Below are positions 23,905 through 32,232 of a stretch of DNA of 64,000 nt, piece by piece. Every line of letters starts with the position of its first letter. The stretch's first letter is position 1. The translations under genes and the position numbers were made by a program. The stretch is taken from positions 62,001-126,000 of the forward strand of contig CAJWYF010000002.1 of assembly GCA_913049535.1 (NCBI GenBank). Reading direction: 5' to 3'. The stretch comes from an uncultured Synechococcus sp. (GTDB lineage: Bacteria > Cyanobacteriota > Cyanobacteriia > PCC-6307 > Cyanobiaceae). The notes beneath the pieces are model-generated. The model searched no databases and was not told where the DNA came from. It saw only the letters and a list, made by a program, of their open reading frames with translations.

Positions 23905-24029
23905 CAGCTCCGCAGGATGACAGCGACCATCACACCACCGACCACCAGGTACAGCACGCCGATCAAGGCTCGCCAGCCCGCCTTGGTGCGCAGATCAAAC
24001 GGCTGGTACTGATCATCCATGAAACGCAT
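23904..24029 (-). CDS. 41-residue single-span membrane protein
   Basis: ATG 24029 (MRFMDDQYQPFDLRTKAGWR) gives 41 residues ending in one span, ALIGVLYLVVGGVMVAVILRS. The stop shares its last base with the ATG of the beta-repeat gene (TGATG). An upstream start at 24104 would add 25 residues of shadow composition. It is the first gene of the three-gene transporter operon. Confidence 0.6.
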   Translation of the reverse strand: MRFMDDQYQPFDLRTKAGWRALIGVLYLVVGGVMVAVILRS

Positions 24030-24146
24030 GGTATGGACCGCCACCGGGTGCTGCCACGGCAGCGGGCCGCTCCTGCATTTGGTGCCATCCGCCACAGATC
24101 GCACTCTTCATGGCCCTTAGGACTGAGTCATGTCCGTGGAAAGGCC

Positions 24147-24227
24147 ATGTCGACCGTTGTCTCCCTTCTCGTTCTCACCTCGATGATTGGCATCATGAAC
24201 AACCATTCATCGCGGCAACGCCGCTGA
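24147..24227 (+). CDS. Possible 26-residue membrane or leader peptide
   Basis: ATG 24147 is preceded by GGAAAGG at a short distance and opens MSTVVSLLVLTSMIGIMNNH followed by SSRQRR. It stops 2 bases before the start of the reductase gene, which is the layout of a coupled leader. The peptide is hydrophobic and then basic. No proof of translation can be read from sequence, so this is listed as a low-confidence possibility. Confidence 0.32.
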   Translation: MSTVVSLLVLTSMIGIMNNHSSRQRR

Positions 24228-24229
24228 GC

Positions 24230-24904
24230 ATGACGGTCGCCATCAGTGGAGCCTCCGGACGCACCGGCTACCGGATCGCAGAAGAACTGCTTGCGGCCCA
24301 TCAGCCGGTCCGTCTGCTGCTGCGCCCCACCTCGGTGCTCCCATCCAGCCTGCAGTCCAGCGATTGCAGGCGGCTCGATCTGGGTGATGACCAGGCGCTT
24401 GATTCCGCCTTGGTCGATTGTTCGGCCCTGGTGATTGCCACAGGTGCCAGACCCAGCATTGATCTGAGCGGGCCTGCCCGCATTGATGCCTTTGGTGTTC
24501 AACGTCAGGTGCAAGCGGCACGCAGGGCTGGCATTCGGCGGGTGCTGCTGGTGAGTTCTCTTTGCGCGGGCCGCTGGCGCCACCCGTTGAACCTGTTCGG
24601 GCTGATCTTGATTTGGAAACGGATCGGCGAGCGAGCGCTTGAAACCAGCGGCCTCGACTGGACGGTCATCCGTCCCGGTGGCCTCTCTGAGCGGGAGGAG
24701 GATCTCGACGCTGAAGGCATCGTCTACACCATGGCGGACCAGCAGGAGAGCCAGTCGATTCCGCGGCGTCTGGTGGCGCGCTGCTGTGTTGAGGCCTTGA
24801 GCACGCCTGAGTCGATTGGACGCATCATCGAAATCACCAGCAGCTCAAAGCAAACCCCCGTCTCGCTGACGGAGACCTTGGCGCAGTGGCCGCAACGGGC
24901 TTGA
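24230..24904 (+). CDS. NmrA-type NAD(P)-binding SDR protein
   Basis: The 224-residue protein is an atypical short-chain dehydrogenase: it opens with the SDR glycine motif MTVAISGASGRTGYRIAEELL, carries an RLDLGD strand after the arginine-rich NADP-binding loop (LLLRPTSVL), and has LLVSSLCAGRW and TVIRPGGLSERE in place of the usual YxxxK. The family includes complex I chaperones, NmrA-like redox sensors and reductases. Substrate unknown. The start is ATG 24230, coupled to a possible leader peptide. Confidence 0.82.
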   Translation: MTVAISGASGRTGYRIAEELLAAHQPVRLLLRPTSVLPSSLQSSDCRRLDLGDDQALDSALVDCSALVIATGARPSIDLSGPARIDAFGVQRQVQAARRAGIRRVLLVSSLCAGRWRHPLNLFGLILIWKRIGERALETSGLDWTVIRPGGLSEREEDLDAEGIVYTMADQQESQSIPRRLVARCCVEALSTPESIGRIIEITSSSKQTPVSLTETLAQWPQRA

Positions 24905-24908
24905 GACG

Positions 24909-25109
24909 TCAACTCAAAATTCCAGCAGGTTCGCGGGGCTGCGGGGCTGGCCCCTGCTGCAGCATGCCCAACACCAGCAGCAGGGGCGGCAGCAGCAGGG
25001 CCACCAAGGCCAGGCCTGAGCCGGTGATCAACATGGCCCGTTGCGCTGGTGTGCGCTCGAGCAGCTCATCCTGCTCAGGATCGCTGGGCTGGATTGGGTG
25101 CTGGGCCAT
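24909..25109 (-). CDS. Small single-span membrane protein
   Basis: The 66-residue product reads MAQHPIQPSDPEQDELLERT, then one span ALVALLLPPLLLVLGMLQQG and a short PQPREP tail. The acidic, proline-rich N-terminus probably faces the cytosol. It is convergent with the reductase gene (4 bases) and divergent from the channel gene (42 bases). Nothing about function can be read. Confidence 0.6.
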   Translation of the reverse strand: MAQHPIQPSDPEQDELLERTPAQRAMLITGSGLALVALLLPPLLLVLGMLQQGPAPQPREPAGILS

Positions 25110-25151
25110 TGACGCAGCGGCTGTTGCTGTGGATCGTACGGAAATTCGCCG

Positions 25152-26270
25152 ATGAATCCGGTGCTGCGCTTGCGCTCGATGGCATCACTGATTGGTCCTG
25201 CTCTGCTGCTGCTCTCGCCTCTGGCCGCCATGGCAGCTCCGCTGCGGGTGGGCCTGAGTGGATCACCACCGTTTGTGATGAGCCCCAACGAGCAGCCGGG
25301 CGGCATCAGTGTGCAGGTTTGGGAGCAAGTCGCAGCAGAGCGGGGCTACGACTACCGCTTCGTGGTTCAGCCCAACGCCACGGCCAATCTCAATGCTCTG
25401 GCTGCAGGTCAGCTGGATGTAGCGATCGGTCCGATCACGATCACACCCAAGCGGGTGTCCCAGACCGGTTTTGACTTCACCCAGCCTTACTTCTACGCCG
25501 AGGAGGGATTGCTGGTTCCCAAGGTGCCGCCAGGTTTGATGACTCGCCTGCGCCCGTTTTTTGGCGTGGCCGCACTCTCATCCATTGCCCTTTTGTTGCT
25601 CTCCATTTTTGTGGTGGGCAATCTGATCTGGCTGGCTGAACGCCGCAGCAACCATTCACAGTTCCCGCGCAACTACCTCCACGGCCTTGGTAATGCCATG
25701 TGGTTTGCACTGGTGACGCTGACCACGGTCGGTTATGGCGACCGTGCGCCGCAGTCGCGCACCGGACGTGCGATCACGGCGATCTGGATGGTGCTCTCGC
25801 TTGTGGCTGTCTCCTCGATCACGGCCGGTCTGGCTTCTGCCTTCACCTTGGCGTTATCACGGCAGACGCTGGCACCAATCGTTGATGCGGCTCAACTGCA
25901 AGGGGCGCAGATGGCGGTGGTGCGAGGCACCACCAGTGTCAGCTGGGGCGAAGTGTATGGGGCCCGCTTGAAACAGGCTGGCAGCCTGCAAGCGGCGATC
26001 AAGCTGCTGCAGGACGGCACGGTGGAAGGGGTCATCTTTGACCGCCCTGCTTTGCGCTACTGGCTGATGCAAAACCCTGAATCAGGGTTGCAGCTGGCCC
26101 CCTTTGATCTGGCCAAGCAAACTTATGGATTGGCTGTCCGCAGCGCCAGCCCCTTGCGCAAACCCATCAACGTCACCCTGCTGCAGATGCATCGCAGCGG
26201 AGCGATCACCCGGATCGTTGATTCCGTTTTGTCCGACGATCCACAGCGTTCAGCCCTGCCTATGGACTGA
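25152..26270 (+). CDS. GluR0-type ligand-gated potassium channel
   Basis: The 372-residue protein has the inverted ionotropic glutamate receptor order: signal peptide (1-29), first lobe of a periplasmic amino-acid-binding domain (30-126, with IGPITITPKR, whose Arg101 fits the alpha-carboxylate site), span 1 (136-162), pore loop with K+ filter TTVGYGD (191-197), span 2 (205-235) and second lobe (236-360, with FDRPALRYW). Prokaryotic GluR0 is a tetrameric K+ channel opened by amino acids. The neighbouring betaine cluster suggests an osmotic context. It overlaps the convergent binding-protein gene by 11 bases. Confidence 0.88.
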   Translation: MNPVLRLRSMASLIGPALLLLSPLAAMAAPLRVGLSGSPPFVMSPNEQPGGISVQVWEQVAAERGYDYRFVVQPNATANLNALAAGQLDVAIGPITITPKRVSQTGFDFTQPYFYAEEGLLVPKVPPGLMTRLRPFFGVAALSSIALLLLSIFVVGNLIWLAERRSNHSQFPRNYLHGLGNAMWFALVTLTTVGYGDRAPQSRTGRAITAIWMVLSLVAVSSITAGLASAFTLALSRQTLAPIVDAAQLQGAQMAVVRGTTSVSWGEVYGARLKQAGSLQAAIKLLQDGTVEGVIFDRPALRYWLMQNPESGLQLAPFDLAKQTYGLAVRSASPLRKPINVTLLQMHRSGAITRIVDSVLSDDPQRSALPMD

Positions 26271-27219
26271 CCTGGCCACTGACCCAGTAGTGCACCCGCT
26301 CAGGATGAAGTTCCAGGTAGCTCATCACGGCTTCCTCAGCTGAGGTGTCCTGCGCATTGAGCAGGACGGCTGAGAGTTCCTGGTCGGGGAGATGGAAGCG
26401 GCTGAGGAAATCGGTCACTTGCGGGTACTGCTGATCCAATCCCAAGCGGGCCAGTGCATGAATGCGTTCGGTGCCGCCGAACACCCCGTCTGGATCATCG
26501 AGGAAGCGGAGCTGATAGCGGGCAAACATCCAGTGCGGGGTCCAGCTGGTGACCACCACCCAGCGCTGTTCACGGATCGCCTGCGCCAGGACAGCTGTCA
26601 TGGCAGCGCTGCTGGCGGAGACCAACTCGATGTCGTCCAGTCCATAGCTTTTGAGCGCCTCTTCAGACGCCTGGTTCAGGCCTGAACCAGGATCAATGCC
26701 CTGCACGCGATCACCGAAACGGGCGGCCAGCTTCTGATCGCTGAGGTCGCTGATGCTGCTCACCTCGCTGGCGGGCACATAGTCGGGAACGACCCAGCCA
26801 AGCTTGCCGCTGTACATCGGCCCGAGATCCAGCACCTGATCGCGCACCCGTTGCCAGTAGTCGCGATGGGTGCCAGGCAGCCAGGCCATCAGCATCAGAT
26901 CCAGATCGCCGCGGGCCACGGATTGGTACTGGATGCCGATATCGGCCATGACGCGCTCCACCGGGACGCCGTAATGGGTCTCGATCAGCTCCTCCGCCAT
27001 CAGGCTGACCACTTCGGCATCGGCCCAGGGACTCCAGCCCAACAGCAGCTTTTCCCGTTTGCCGGGACCTCGATCACCGCTTGGGGCCGACAAGCTTGGA
27101 TCAGCCTCCTGTGCTGATGGGCTCTGGCTCAGCTGAATGATGCTGGCCAACGACGCACCAGCCAGCAACAAGCCTGTGAGCATCACGGCCCGCCGTCGCC
27201 ATTGCTTCGCCTCGTTCAT
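26260..27219 (-). CDS. Glycine betaine/proline-binding protein (copy 2)
   Basis: The start was set at ATG 27219 (MNEAKQWRRRAVML), giving 319 residues. A basic, hydrophobic N-terminus (AVMLTGLLLAGASLASIIQLS) is a signal or membrane anchor. The binding domain shows LLLGWSPWADAEVVSLMAEELIETHYG, QSVARGDLDLMLMAWLPGTH, and GIDPGSGLNQASEEALKSYGL. Tryptophans in LGWSPWAD and AWLP fit the aromatic cage for the trimethylammonium group. It is closely similar to the product of the next gene upstream, 27 bases away, and is a tandem duplicate. Confidence 0.9.
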   Translation of the reverse strand: MNEAKQWRRRAVMLTGLLLAGASLASIIQLSQSPSAQEADPSLSAPSGDRGPGKREKLLLGWSPWADAEVVSLMAEELIETHYGVPVERVMADIGIQYQSVARGDLDLMLMAWLPGTHRDYWQRVRDQVLDLGPMYSGKLGWVVPDYVPASEVSSISDLSDQKLAARFGDRVQGIDPGSGLNQASEEALKSYGLDDIELVSASSAAMTAVLAQAIREQRWVVVTSWTPHWMFARYQLRFLDDPDGVFGGTERIHALARLGLDQQYPQVTDFLSRFHLPDQELSAVLLNAQDTSAEEAVMSYLELHPERVHYWVSGQVSP

Positions 27220-27245
27220 CCCGTTGGGCCGGTTACCTCTGCACG

Positions 27246-28223
27246 CTACGGCTGAGGGCAGGTTGTTTGACGGCACTCGCCAATGGCACCGCTGATCCAG
27301 TAGCGGACCCGTTCGGGATGCTGCGCGAGGTAGGCCCTGACCGCGTCCTGGTTGGAGCTCTGCCGCGCTGCCAGCATCAAACCGAGAAAATCCTCAGGTG
27401 GGATCTCAAAGCGCCCCAGAAAAGCGGCGATCTGCGGAAAACGTTGCGAAAAGCCGGCATGGCCCAGACCATGGATGCGCTCGGTTCCGCCGAAGACGCC
27501 GAGGGGATCATCGAGGAACCGCAACCGATTGGTGGCAAACATCCAGTGGGGGATGAGGCTGGTCACCACGATCCAGCGCCGGCTGTCGATCGCTTGGCGC
27601 AGGCTCGCCGCCATCACGGCCAGGTTGCCAGCCACCAGTCGCATGTCCTTGATCCCGTAGGCCGTCAGGGCTGCGCGGGTGGCGTCATTCAGTGCCGAGC
27701 CGGGGTCAATGCCTTGAATTCTGTTGTTGAAGCGAGCGGCGATGACAGGATCAGCGAGGTCGGCGATGCTGCTGACCTCTTCTTCGGGCACAAACTCCGG
27801 CACCACAAGGCCAAGCCGACCGGTGTAGATCGTGCCCAGGTCCTCAACGCGCCCCCGCACCCGTTGCCAGTACTCCTGGTGCGTCACCGGCAGCCAGGCC
27901 ATCAGCATCAGATCCAGATCGCCGCGGGCCACGGACTCGAACTGGACCCCGATGTCGGCCATCACCCGATCGACCGGCACATCAAAGTGCTCTTCAATCA
28001 GCTGCTCGGCCATCACGCTCACCAGCTCCGCATCGGCCCAGGCTGTCCAGCCCAGCCGGATCAATTGTTCGGCGGACTCCAGCCGTTGTCGACGTTCCCG
28101 GAGTGTTGAGCCATTGAGGTCTGGATCGCCGCTGAGTTTGACCAGACTGGCTAACGAAAGCCCCGCGGCTGCCACCCCTGCCAGCAGTAGGGCGCGGCGT
28201 CGCCAGCGCGGCGAGCGGCTCAT
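27246..28223 (-). CDS. Glycine betaine/proline-binding protein (copy 1)
   Basis: The 325-residue product has an anchor or signal (ALLLAGVAAAGLSLASLVKLS) and an OpuAC/ProX domain: LIRLGWTAWADAELVSVMAEQLIEEHFDVPVDRVMADIG, ESVARGDLDLMLMAWLPVTHQEYW, RIQGIDPGSALNDATRAALTAYGI, HWMFATNRLRFLDDPLGVFGGTERIHGL. Long identical blocks link it to copy 2. Its start overlaps the end of the permease gene by 4 bases. It delivers betaine to the permease. Confidence 0.92.
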   Translation of the reverse strand: MSRSPRWRRRALLLAGVAAAGLSLASLVKLSGDPDLNGSTLRERRQRLESAEQLIRLGWTAWADAELVSVMAEQLIEEHFDVPVDRVMADIGVQFESVARGDLDLMLMAWLPVTHQEYWQRVRGRVEDLGTIYTGRLGLVVPEFVPEEEVSSIADLADPVIAARFNNRIQGIDPGSALNDATRAALTAYGIKDMRLVAGNLAVMAASLRQAIDSRRWIVVTSLIPHWMFATNRLRFLDDPLGVFGGTERIHGLGHAGFSQRFPQIAAFLGRFEIPPEDFLGLMLAARQSSNQDAVRAYLAQHPERVRYWISGAIGECRQTTCPQP

Positions 28224-29119
28224 GCGTCGCTCCAGATCCGGCGCCAGTCGCGCCAGCGTTCTGCCATTGCCTTGGTGGGCGGTGCGGCCAGGCTCTGCGT
28301 CAGCCGATCAAGAATCACAGCCAGGATCACCACGGCCAGCCCGCCTTCAAAGCCAAGGCCCACATTGAGCTGCTGAATGCCTCGCAGCACGACATCACCG
28401 AGGCCGCCGCCGCCAATCATCGAGGCGATCACAACCATGGACAACGCCAGCATGATCGTCTGATTCACGCCGGCCATCAAGGTGGGCAGGGCACTGGGCA
28501 ACTGCACTTTCCAGAGCAGCTGTGAGGGGCTGCAGCCGAATGACAGACCAGCCTCGAGACGATCCGCAGGCACCTCACGGATGCCGAGCACGGTCAGGCG
28601 CACCACCGGTGGCATCGAGAAGATCAAGGTGGCGATCACCGATGGCACCTGACCTGTGCTGAAGAACATCACAGCGGGGATCAGATACACAAACGCCGGC
28701 ATGGTCTGCATCAGATCGAGCACCGGGCGCACCAGACTCCAGGTTGTGCGTTGACGGGATGCCAGCACCCCAAGTGGCAAGCCGAGCAGTAAGGCCAGCA
28801 ACGAGGCGGTCACCACCAGAGCCAGGGTGGCAATCATGGGTTCCCACAGCCCCATAAACAGGACCAGATTCAGCCCCAGCAGGCAGAACAGAGCAAATCC
28901 CGCGCTGACGCGCCACAGCCCCAGCAGCGTCACCAGCACAGCAAGAAGCCAGGCGGGTGGTGCGGCGAGCAGTGCTTGGAAGAAGCTGGCCAACCCCTGC
29001 ACTAGGGCCTGAATCACGCTGAACAGCGCCGGGCCGTGGGTCAGCAGCCAGGAGACCAGCTGATCAACGGCCTGACCGACCGGGCCTGCGGAGGTGATGG
29101 CGACCAACACGATGCTCAT
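28220..29119 (-). CDS. proW: Glycine betaine ABC transporter permease
   Basis: The 299-residue integral membrane protein has about seven spans and the OpuAB/ProW EAA loop region (PPVVRLTVLGIREVPADRLEAGLSFGCSPSQLLWKVQLPSALPTLMAGVNQTIMLALSMVVIASMIGGGGLGDVVLRGIQQ), which docks on the ATPase. It is the third gene of the run read from the promoter side: ATPase, permease, binding protein 1, binding protein 2. Both neighbouring junctions are 4-base overlaps. Confidence 0.94.
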   Translation of the reverse strand: MSIVLVAITSAGPVGQAVDQLVSWLLTHGPALFSVIQALVQGLASFFQALLAAPPAWLLAVLVTLLGLWRVSAGFALFCLLGLNLVLFMGLWEPMIATLALVVTASLLALLLGLPLGVLASRQRTTWSLVRPVLDLMQTMPAFVYLIPAVMFFSTGQVPSVIATLIFSMPPVVRLTVLGIREVPADRLEAGLSFGCSPSQLLWKVQLPSALPTLMAGVNQTIMLALSMVVIASMIGGGGLGDVVLRGIQQLNVGLGFEGGLAVVILAVILDRLTQSLAAPPTKAMAERWRDWRRIWSDA

Positions 29120-30255
29120 GCCATCACCATCGCTTTTAACAGTTGGCGGCTGCTCAGCACACCAAGCAAGCGTCCCTCCGCGTCCACCACGGGCAATGGG
29201 TGGCTGGCGAGGGCCACAGGCTCCATCGCTTGCTTCAGCGTGGTGCCCGCCGCCAGTTGCTCCACCTCTGATGCCGGCAGCAATGTGCCTCCTGCTGGCA
29301 TCAGACCGCAGAAGCGTTGGTGTTCATCCAACACGTAGGCCACCCCGGCTGCGCCGCCGGGGGGCTGATGGCGCCAACGCTCGAGGTCGTTGCGTTGCAC
29401 CATCAAGGGCGCTGGTTCGGCGATGGCATCAACGCTCAGCACGGCGCTGGCATCGACATCACGGAAGAAATGGCGCACGCGCTCATTGGCCGGATGGCAC
29501 AGCAAATCCATTGAGCTGCCGCACTGCAGTACCGCTCCTTCTTGCATCAGTGCGATCCGATCACCCAGTCGCACGGCTTCATCAAGGTCATGGGAGATGA
29601 ACACCACCGTGCGGCGCTGATCCTGTTGCAGATCCAGCAGCAGATCTTGCATCTCGCGGCGAATCAGTGGATCTAGGGCAGAGAACGCCTCATCCATCAG
29701 CAGAACCGGTGGATCCAGGGCCAGGGCCCGTGCCAATCCCACCCGCTGCTGCATGCCACCGGAGAGTTCTTCAGGTCGTTTGCCCAGATCGCGCCCCAAT
29801 CCCACCCGCTCAAGGGCGGCCCGTGCCCGCTCCAACCGCTGGGCTCGTGGTACTCCTGCCACCTCCAGTCCAAATGCGGCGTTCTCCAAAGCGGAGCGCC
29901 CCGGCAACAGCGCAAAGGACTGGAACACCATGGCCATGGTGTGACGACGCAGTTGACGCATCCCAACCGCTGGAAGATCGGACAGCCGTTGCCCCTCGAT
30001 CACCACCTCGCCTGCACTGGGACGAATCAGCCCATTGAGCATGCGCAGCAGGGTGGATTTGCCTGAGCCCGAGAGCCCCATCACCACAAAAATTTCACCG
30101 GCTTCAATCGCCAGGTCAACAGCCTTGACTGCGGCGCGGCAGCCATAACGCTTCTGAACCTCCTCCGGGTCTGCGCCGTTCCTCAACGCTTCAAGCGCTG
30201 GTTGGGGCTGCTGACCAAAGAGCTTCCAAACCCCACTGACTTCGATTTGGGGCAC
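29116..30255 (-). CDS. proV: Glycine betaine ABC transporter ATP-binding protein
   Basis: The 379-residue protein is the OpuAA/ProV ATPase. It has the ProV-type insertion NGADPEEVQKRYGC, Walker A GLSGSGKST, signature LSGGMQQRVGLARA, Walker B PVLLMDEAFSALDP and the switch histidine FISHDLDEA. The C-terminal 120 residues are a degenerate CBS-type regulatory region (ending LPVVDAEGRLLGVLSSRQLLKAM) that senses ionic strength in relatives. It is the first gene of the import operon and is divergent from the betaine synthesis genes. Confidence 0.95.
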   Translation of the reverse strand: MPQIEVSGVWKLFGQQPQPALEALRNGADPEEVQKRYGCRAAVKAVDLAIEAGEIFVVMGLSGSGKSTLLRMLNGLIRPSAGEVVIEGQRLSDLPAVGMRQLRRHTMAMVFQSFALLPGRSALENAAFGLEVAGVPRAQRLERARAALERVGLGRDLGKRPEELSGGMQQRVGLARALALDPPVLLMDEAFSALDPLIRREMQDLLLDLQQDQRRTVVFISHDLDEAVRLGDRIALMQEGAVLQCGSSMDLLCHPANERVRHFFRDVDASAVLSVDAIAEPAPLMVQRNDLERWRHQPPGGAAGVAYVLDEHQRFCGLMPAGGTLLPASEVEQLAAGTTLKQAMEPVALASHPLPVVDAEGRLLGVLSSRQLLKAMVMA

Positions 30256-30372
30256 GCAGCAACAATTGCACCACCCGTGATTCTAATAACCAAAGAAGCC
30301 GGGTGATTTCTGCAGCCACGCTGATGGTCAACGGCGAAATGGGAACTTTTCTTGAAACCTTCTCCTGCGCTC

Positions 30373-30387
30373 TTGACATGGTGTCAA
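30373..30387. promoter_or_regulatory. Palindrome TTGACA-TGG-TGTCAA in divergent control region
   Basis: The arms TTGACA and TGTCAA are perfect complements around TGG. The left arm is identical to a sigma-70 -35 box for rightward transcription, and the reverse of the right arm is also TTGACA for leftward transcription, so an activator or repressor bound here could set both betaine operons. No convincing -10 is seen 17 bases to the right. It sits 159 bases before the synthesis operon and 118 bases before the import operon. Confidence 0.45.
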
Positions 30388-30430
30388 GGATGACATTCTT
30401 CTGGTCGATGGTTAGGGTCGACCCATAGCG

Positions 30431-30455
30431 GGAAAGCTTTGCCCCAAAGCTTTCC
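30431..30455. repeat. Stem-loop in leader of betaine synthesis operon
   Basis: GGAAAGCTTT and AAAGCTTTCC form a perfect 10-base stem around GCCCC. Each arm itself contains the palindrome AAAGCTTT. No T-run follows on the plus strand, so it is not a simple terminator. It lies 91 bases before the methyltransferase start and could be an mRNA leader structure or a two-site operator. Confidence 0.5.
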
Positions 30456-30545
30456 TCGTTCGTCTCCGGTTCAAAACGCCCTAACAGCTCAGGTATTTGG
30501 CCCTCGAGACGATCTGAATCTCCCCCCGATTGAGCTCCAGAGCTT

Positions 30546-31391
30546 ATGACTTCAACGCAGCAATCTTTGATTGATTCGGCATCAGGAGATGCTCAGCGCT
30601 TTGGTGAATCCCCAGAAACAGTCCGTGAGACTGATCATTACGAGCAGGAGTACATCGAGCAGTTTGTTGACCGCTGGGATCGTCTGATTGATTGGGACGC
30701 CCGCGCAGAGGCAGAGGGTGATTTCTTCATTCGACTTTTGCATCAACACGGGGCGAAATCGGTCCTCGATGTCGCCACCGGCACCGGCTTTCACTCTGTG
30801 CGTCTGTTGAGGGAAGGTTTTGACGTCGTCAGTGTTGACGGCAGCCCCAACATGCTGGCTCGCGCCTTTCAGAACGCGCGTGACCGCAACCTGCTGATGC
30901 GCACCGTGCATGCCGATTGGCGCTTCCTGAATCGAGATATTCATGGTGAGTTCGATGCCGTGATCTGCCTTGGCAACTCCTTCACGCACCTGTTCCGTGA
31001 ACGTGATCGCCGTAAGGCCCTTGCCGAGTATTACGCCGTGCTCAAGCACAACGGCATTTTGATCCTCGACCATCGCAACTACGACCGTTTGCTCGAGGGG
31101 ACCTCATCCAGTGGCAAGAGCAATGTGTATTGCGGCAAGGACGTTGAGGTCGGTCCAGAGCACGTCGACGATGGCTTAGCGCGGTTCCGTTACGCCTTCA
31201 GCGATGGCAGCACCTATCACCTCAACATGTTCCCGTTGCGCCACGGCTACGTGCGCCGGTTGATGCGCGAGGTGGGCTTCCAGGAGATCAGCTCCTATGG
31301 CGACTATCAGCTTGGCCACGACAATCCTGATTTCTATGTCCACGTTGCGGAGAAGGCGTACCGCATGGATATCGATCAGACCGCCCTATGA
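30546..31391 (+). CDS. Glycine/sarcosine N-methyltransferase
   Basis: The 281-residue SAM-dependent enzyme shows SVLDVATGTGFHSVRLLREGFDVVSVDGSPNMLARA (motif I and the acidic ribose site), FDAVICLGNSFTHLF, and LKHNGILILDHRNYDRLL. These match bacterial GSMT, which methylates glycine to sarcosine and on to dimethylglycine. The next gene (ATGA overlap) completes the path to glycine betaine. Both are cytosolic and supply the main osmoprotectant of halotolerant cyanobacteria. Confidence 0.95.
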   Translation: MTSTQQSLIDSASGDAQRFGESPETVRETDHYEQEYIEQFVDRWDRLIDWDARAEAEGDFFIRLLHQHGAKSVLDVATGTGFHSVRLLREGFDVVSVDGSPNMLARAFQNARDRNLLMRTVHADWRFLNRDIHGEFDAVICLGNSFTHLFRERDRRKALAEYYAVLKHNGILILDHRNYDRLLEGTSSSGKSNVYCGKDVEVGPEHVDDGLARFRYAFSDGSTYHLNMFPLRHGYVRRLMREVGFQEISSYGDYQLGHDNPDFYVHVAEKAYRMDIDQTAL

Positions 31392-32230
31392 GCTCGGCTC
31401 CGTCTTCTGCAGCAGCCAACGTCGCTGCTGACTATTACGACAGCGCTGATGCTGATCGCTTCTACGCTGAGGTATGGGGCGGTGAGGACATCCACATCGG
31501 TCTGTACTCCGATGCACAGGAACCCATTGCTGTTGCCAGTCGTCGCACGGTTGACACGTTGATGGCATTGGCTGGCGCGCCCCCCAAGGGGGGAACCGTC
31601 GTGGATCTCGGCTCCGGCTACGGCGGTGCCTCCCGGCTGATGGCCTCCACGTTTGATGTCTCGGTGCAGGCCATCAACATCTCCGCTGTTGAAAACCAAC
31701 GCCATCGTGCACTCAATGCCGAGGCCGGCCTGGCCGAGCGCATCACCGTCCATGACGCCTCCTTTGAGGCGGTACCGCTTGCTGATGGCTCTGCCGACCT
31801 GATCTGGAGTCAGGACGCCATCCTCCACTCAGGTGATCGGGCCTTGGTGCTGCGGGAGGTGGCTCGAGTCCTCAAGCCCGGTGGTGTTTTTGTCCTCACC
31901 GACCCCATGGCTGCCGATGGTGTTGAGATGGCGCTGTTGCAACCGATTCTGGATCGCATTCACCTGCCCGACCTCGCATCCCCCGAGCGCTACCGGCTGT
32001 GGGCCGAGGCGGCTGGGCTTCAACGTGAGGTCTGGCAAGAGAGGACCGACATGCTGGTTTGCCATTACGCCCGGGTGCGTGATGAACTACGTCGCCGCCA
32101 TGACGTGCTGGTGAGCTCCATCAGTGCCGGCTATCTCAGCCGCATGGAAACCGGCCTTGGTCACTGGGTTGAGGGCGGAGAAGCCGGCCGCCTCAGCTGG
32201 GGGTTGATGCGTTTCTCCAAACCTCTCTGA
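31388..32230 (+). CDS. Sarcosine/dimethylglycine N-methyltransferase
   Basis: The 280-residue SAM-dependent enzyme has GTVVDLGSGYGGASRLMASTFDVSVQAINIS (motif I), LIWSQDAILHSGDRALVLREVARVLKPGGVFVLTDPM and a C-terminal DVLVSSISAGYLSRMETGLGHWVEGG segment, the pattern of SDMT. It methylates sarcosine to dimethylglycine and then to betaine. It is coupled to the GSMT gene through an ATGA overlap. Its stop is 2 bases from the convergent exporter gene. Confidence 0.94.
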   Translation: MSSAPSSAAANVAADYYDSADADRFYAEVWGGEDIHIGLYSDAQEPIAVASRRTVDTLMALAGAPPKGGTVVDLGSGYGGASRLMASTFDVSVQAINISAVENQRHRALNAEAGLAERITVHDASFEAVPLADGSADLIWSQDAILHSGDRALVLREVARVLKPGGVFVLTDPMAADGVEMALLQPILDRIHLPDLASPERYRLWAEAAGLQREVWQERTDMLVCHYARVRDELRRRHDVLVSSISAGYLSRMETGLGHWVEGGEAGRLSWGLMRFSKPL

Positions 32231-32232
32231 GC

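Noticed and set aside
30431..30455. Rho-independent terminator or known riboswitch in the betaine leader
   Set aside because: No T-run follows the stem, and no conserved core of glycine, SAM or other riboswitches can be seen in the 290 bases.
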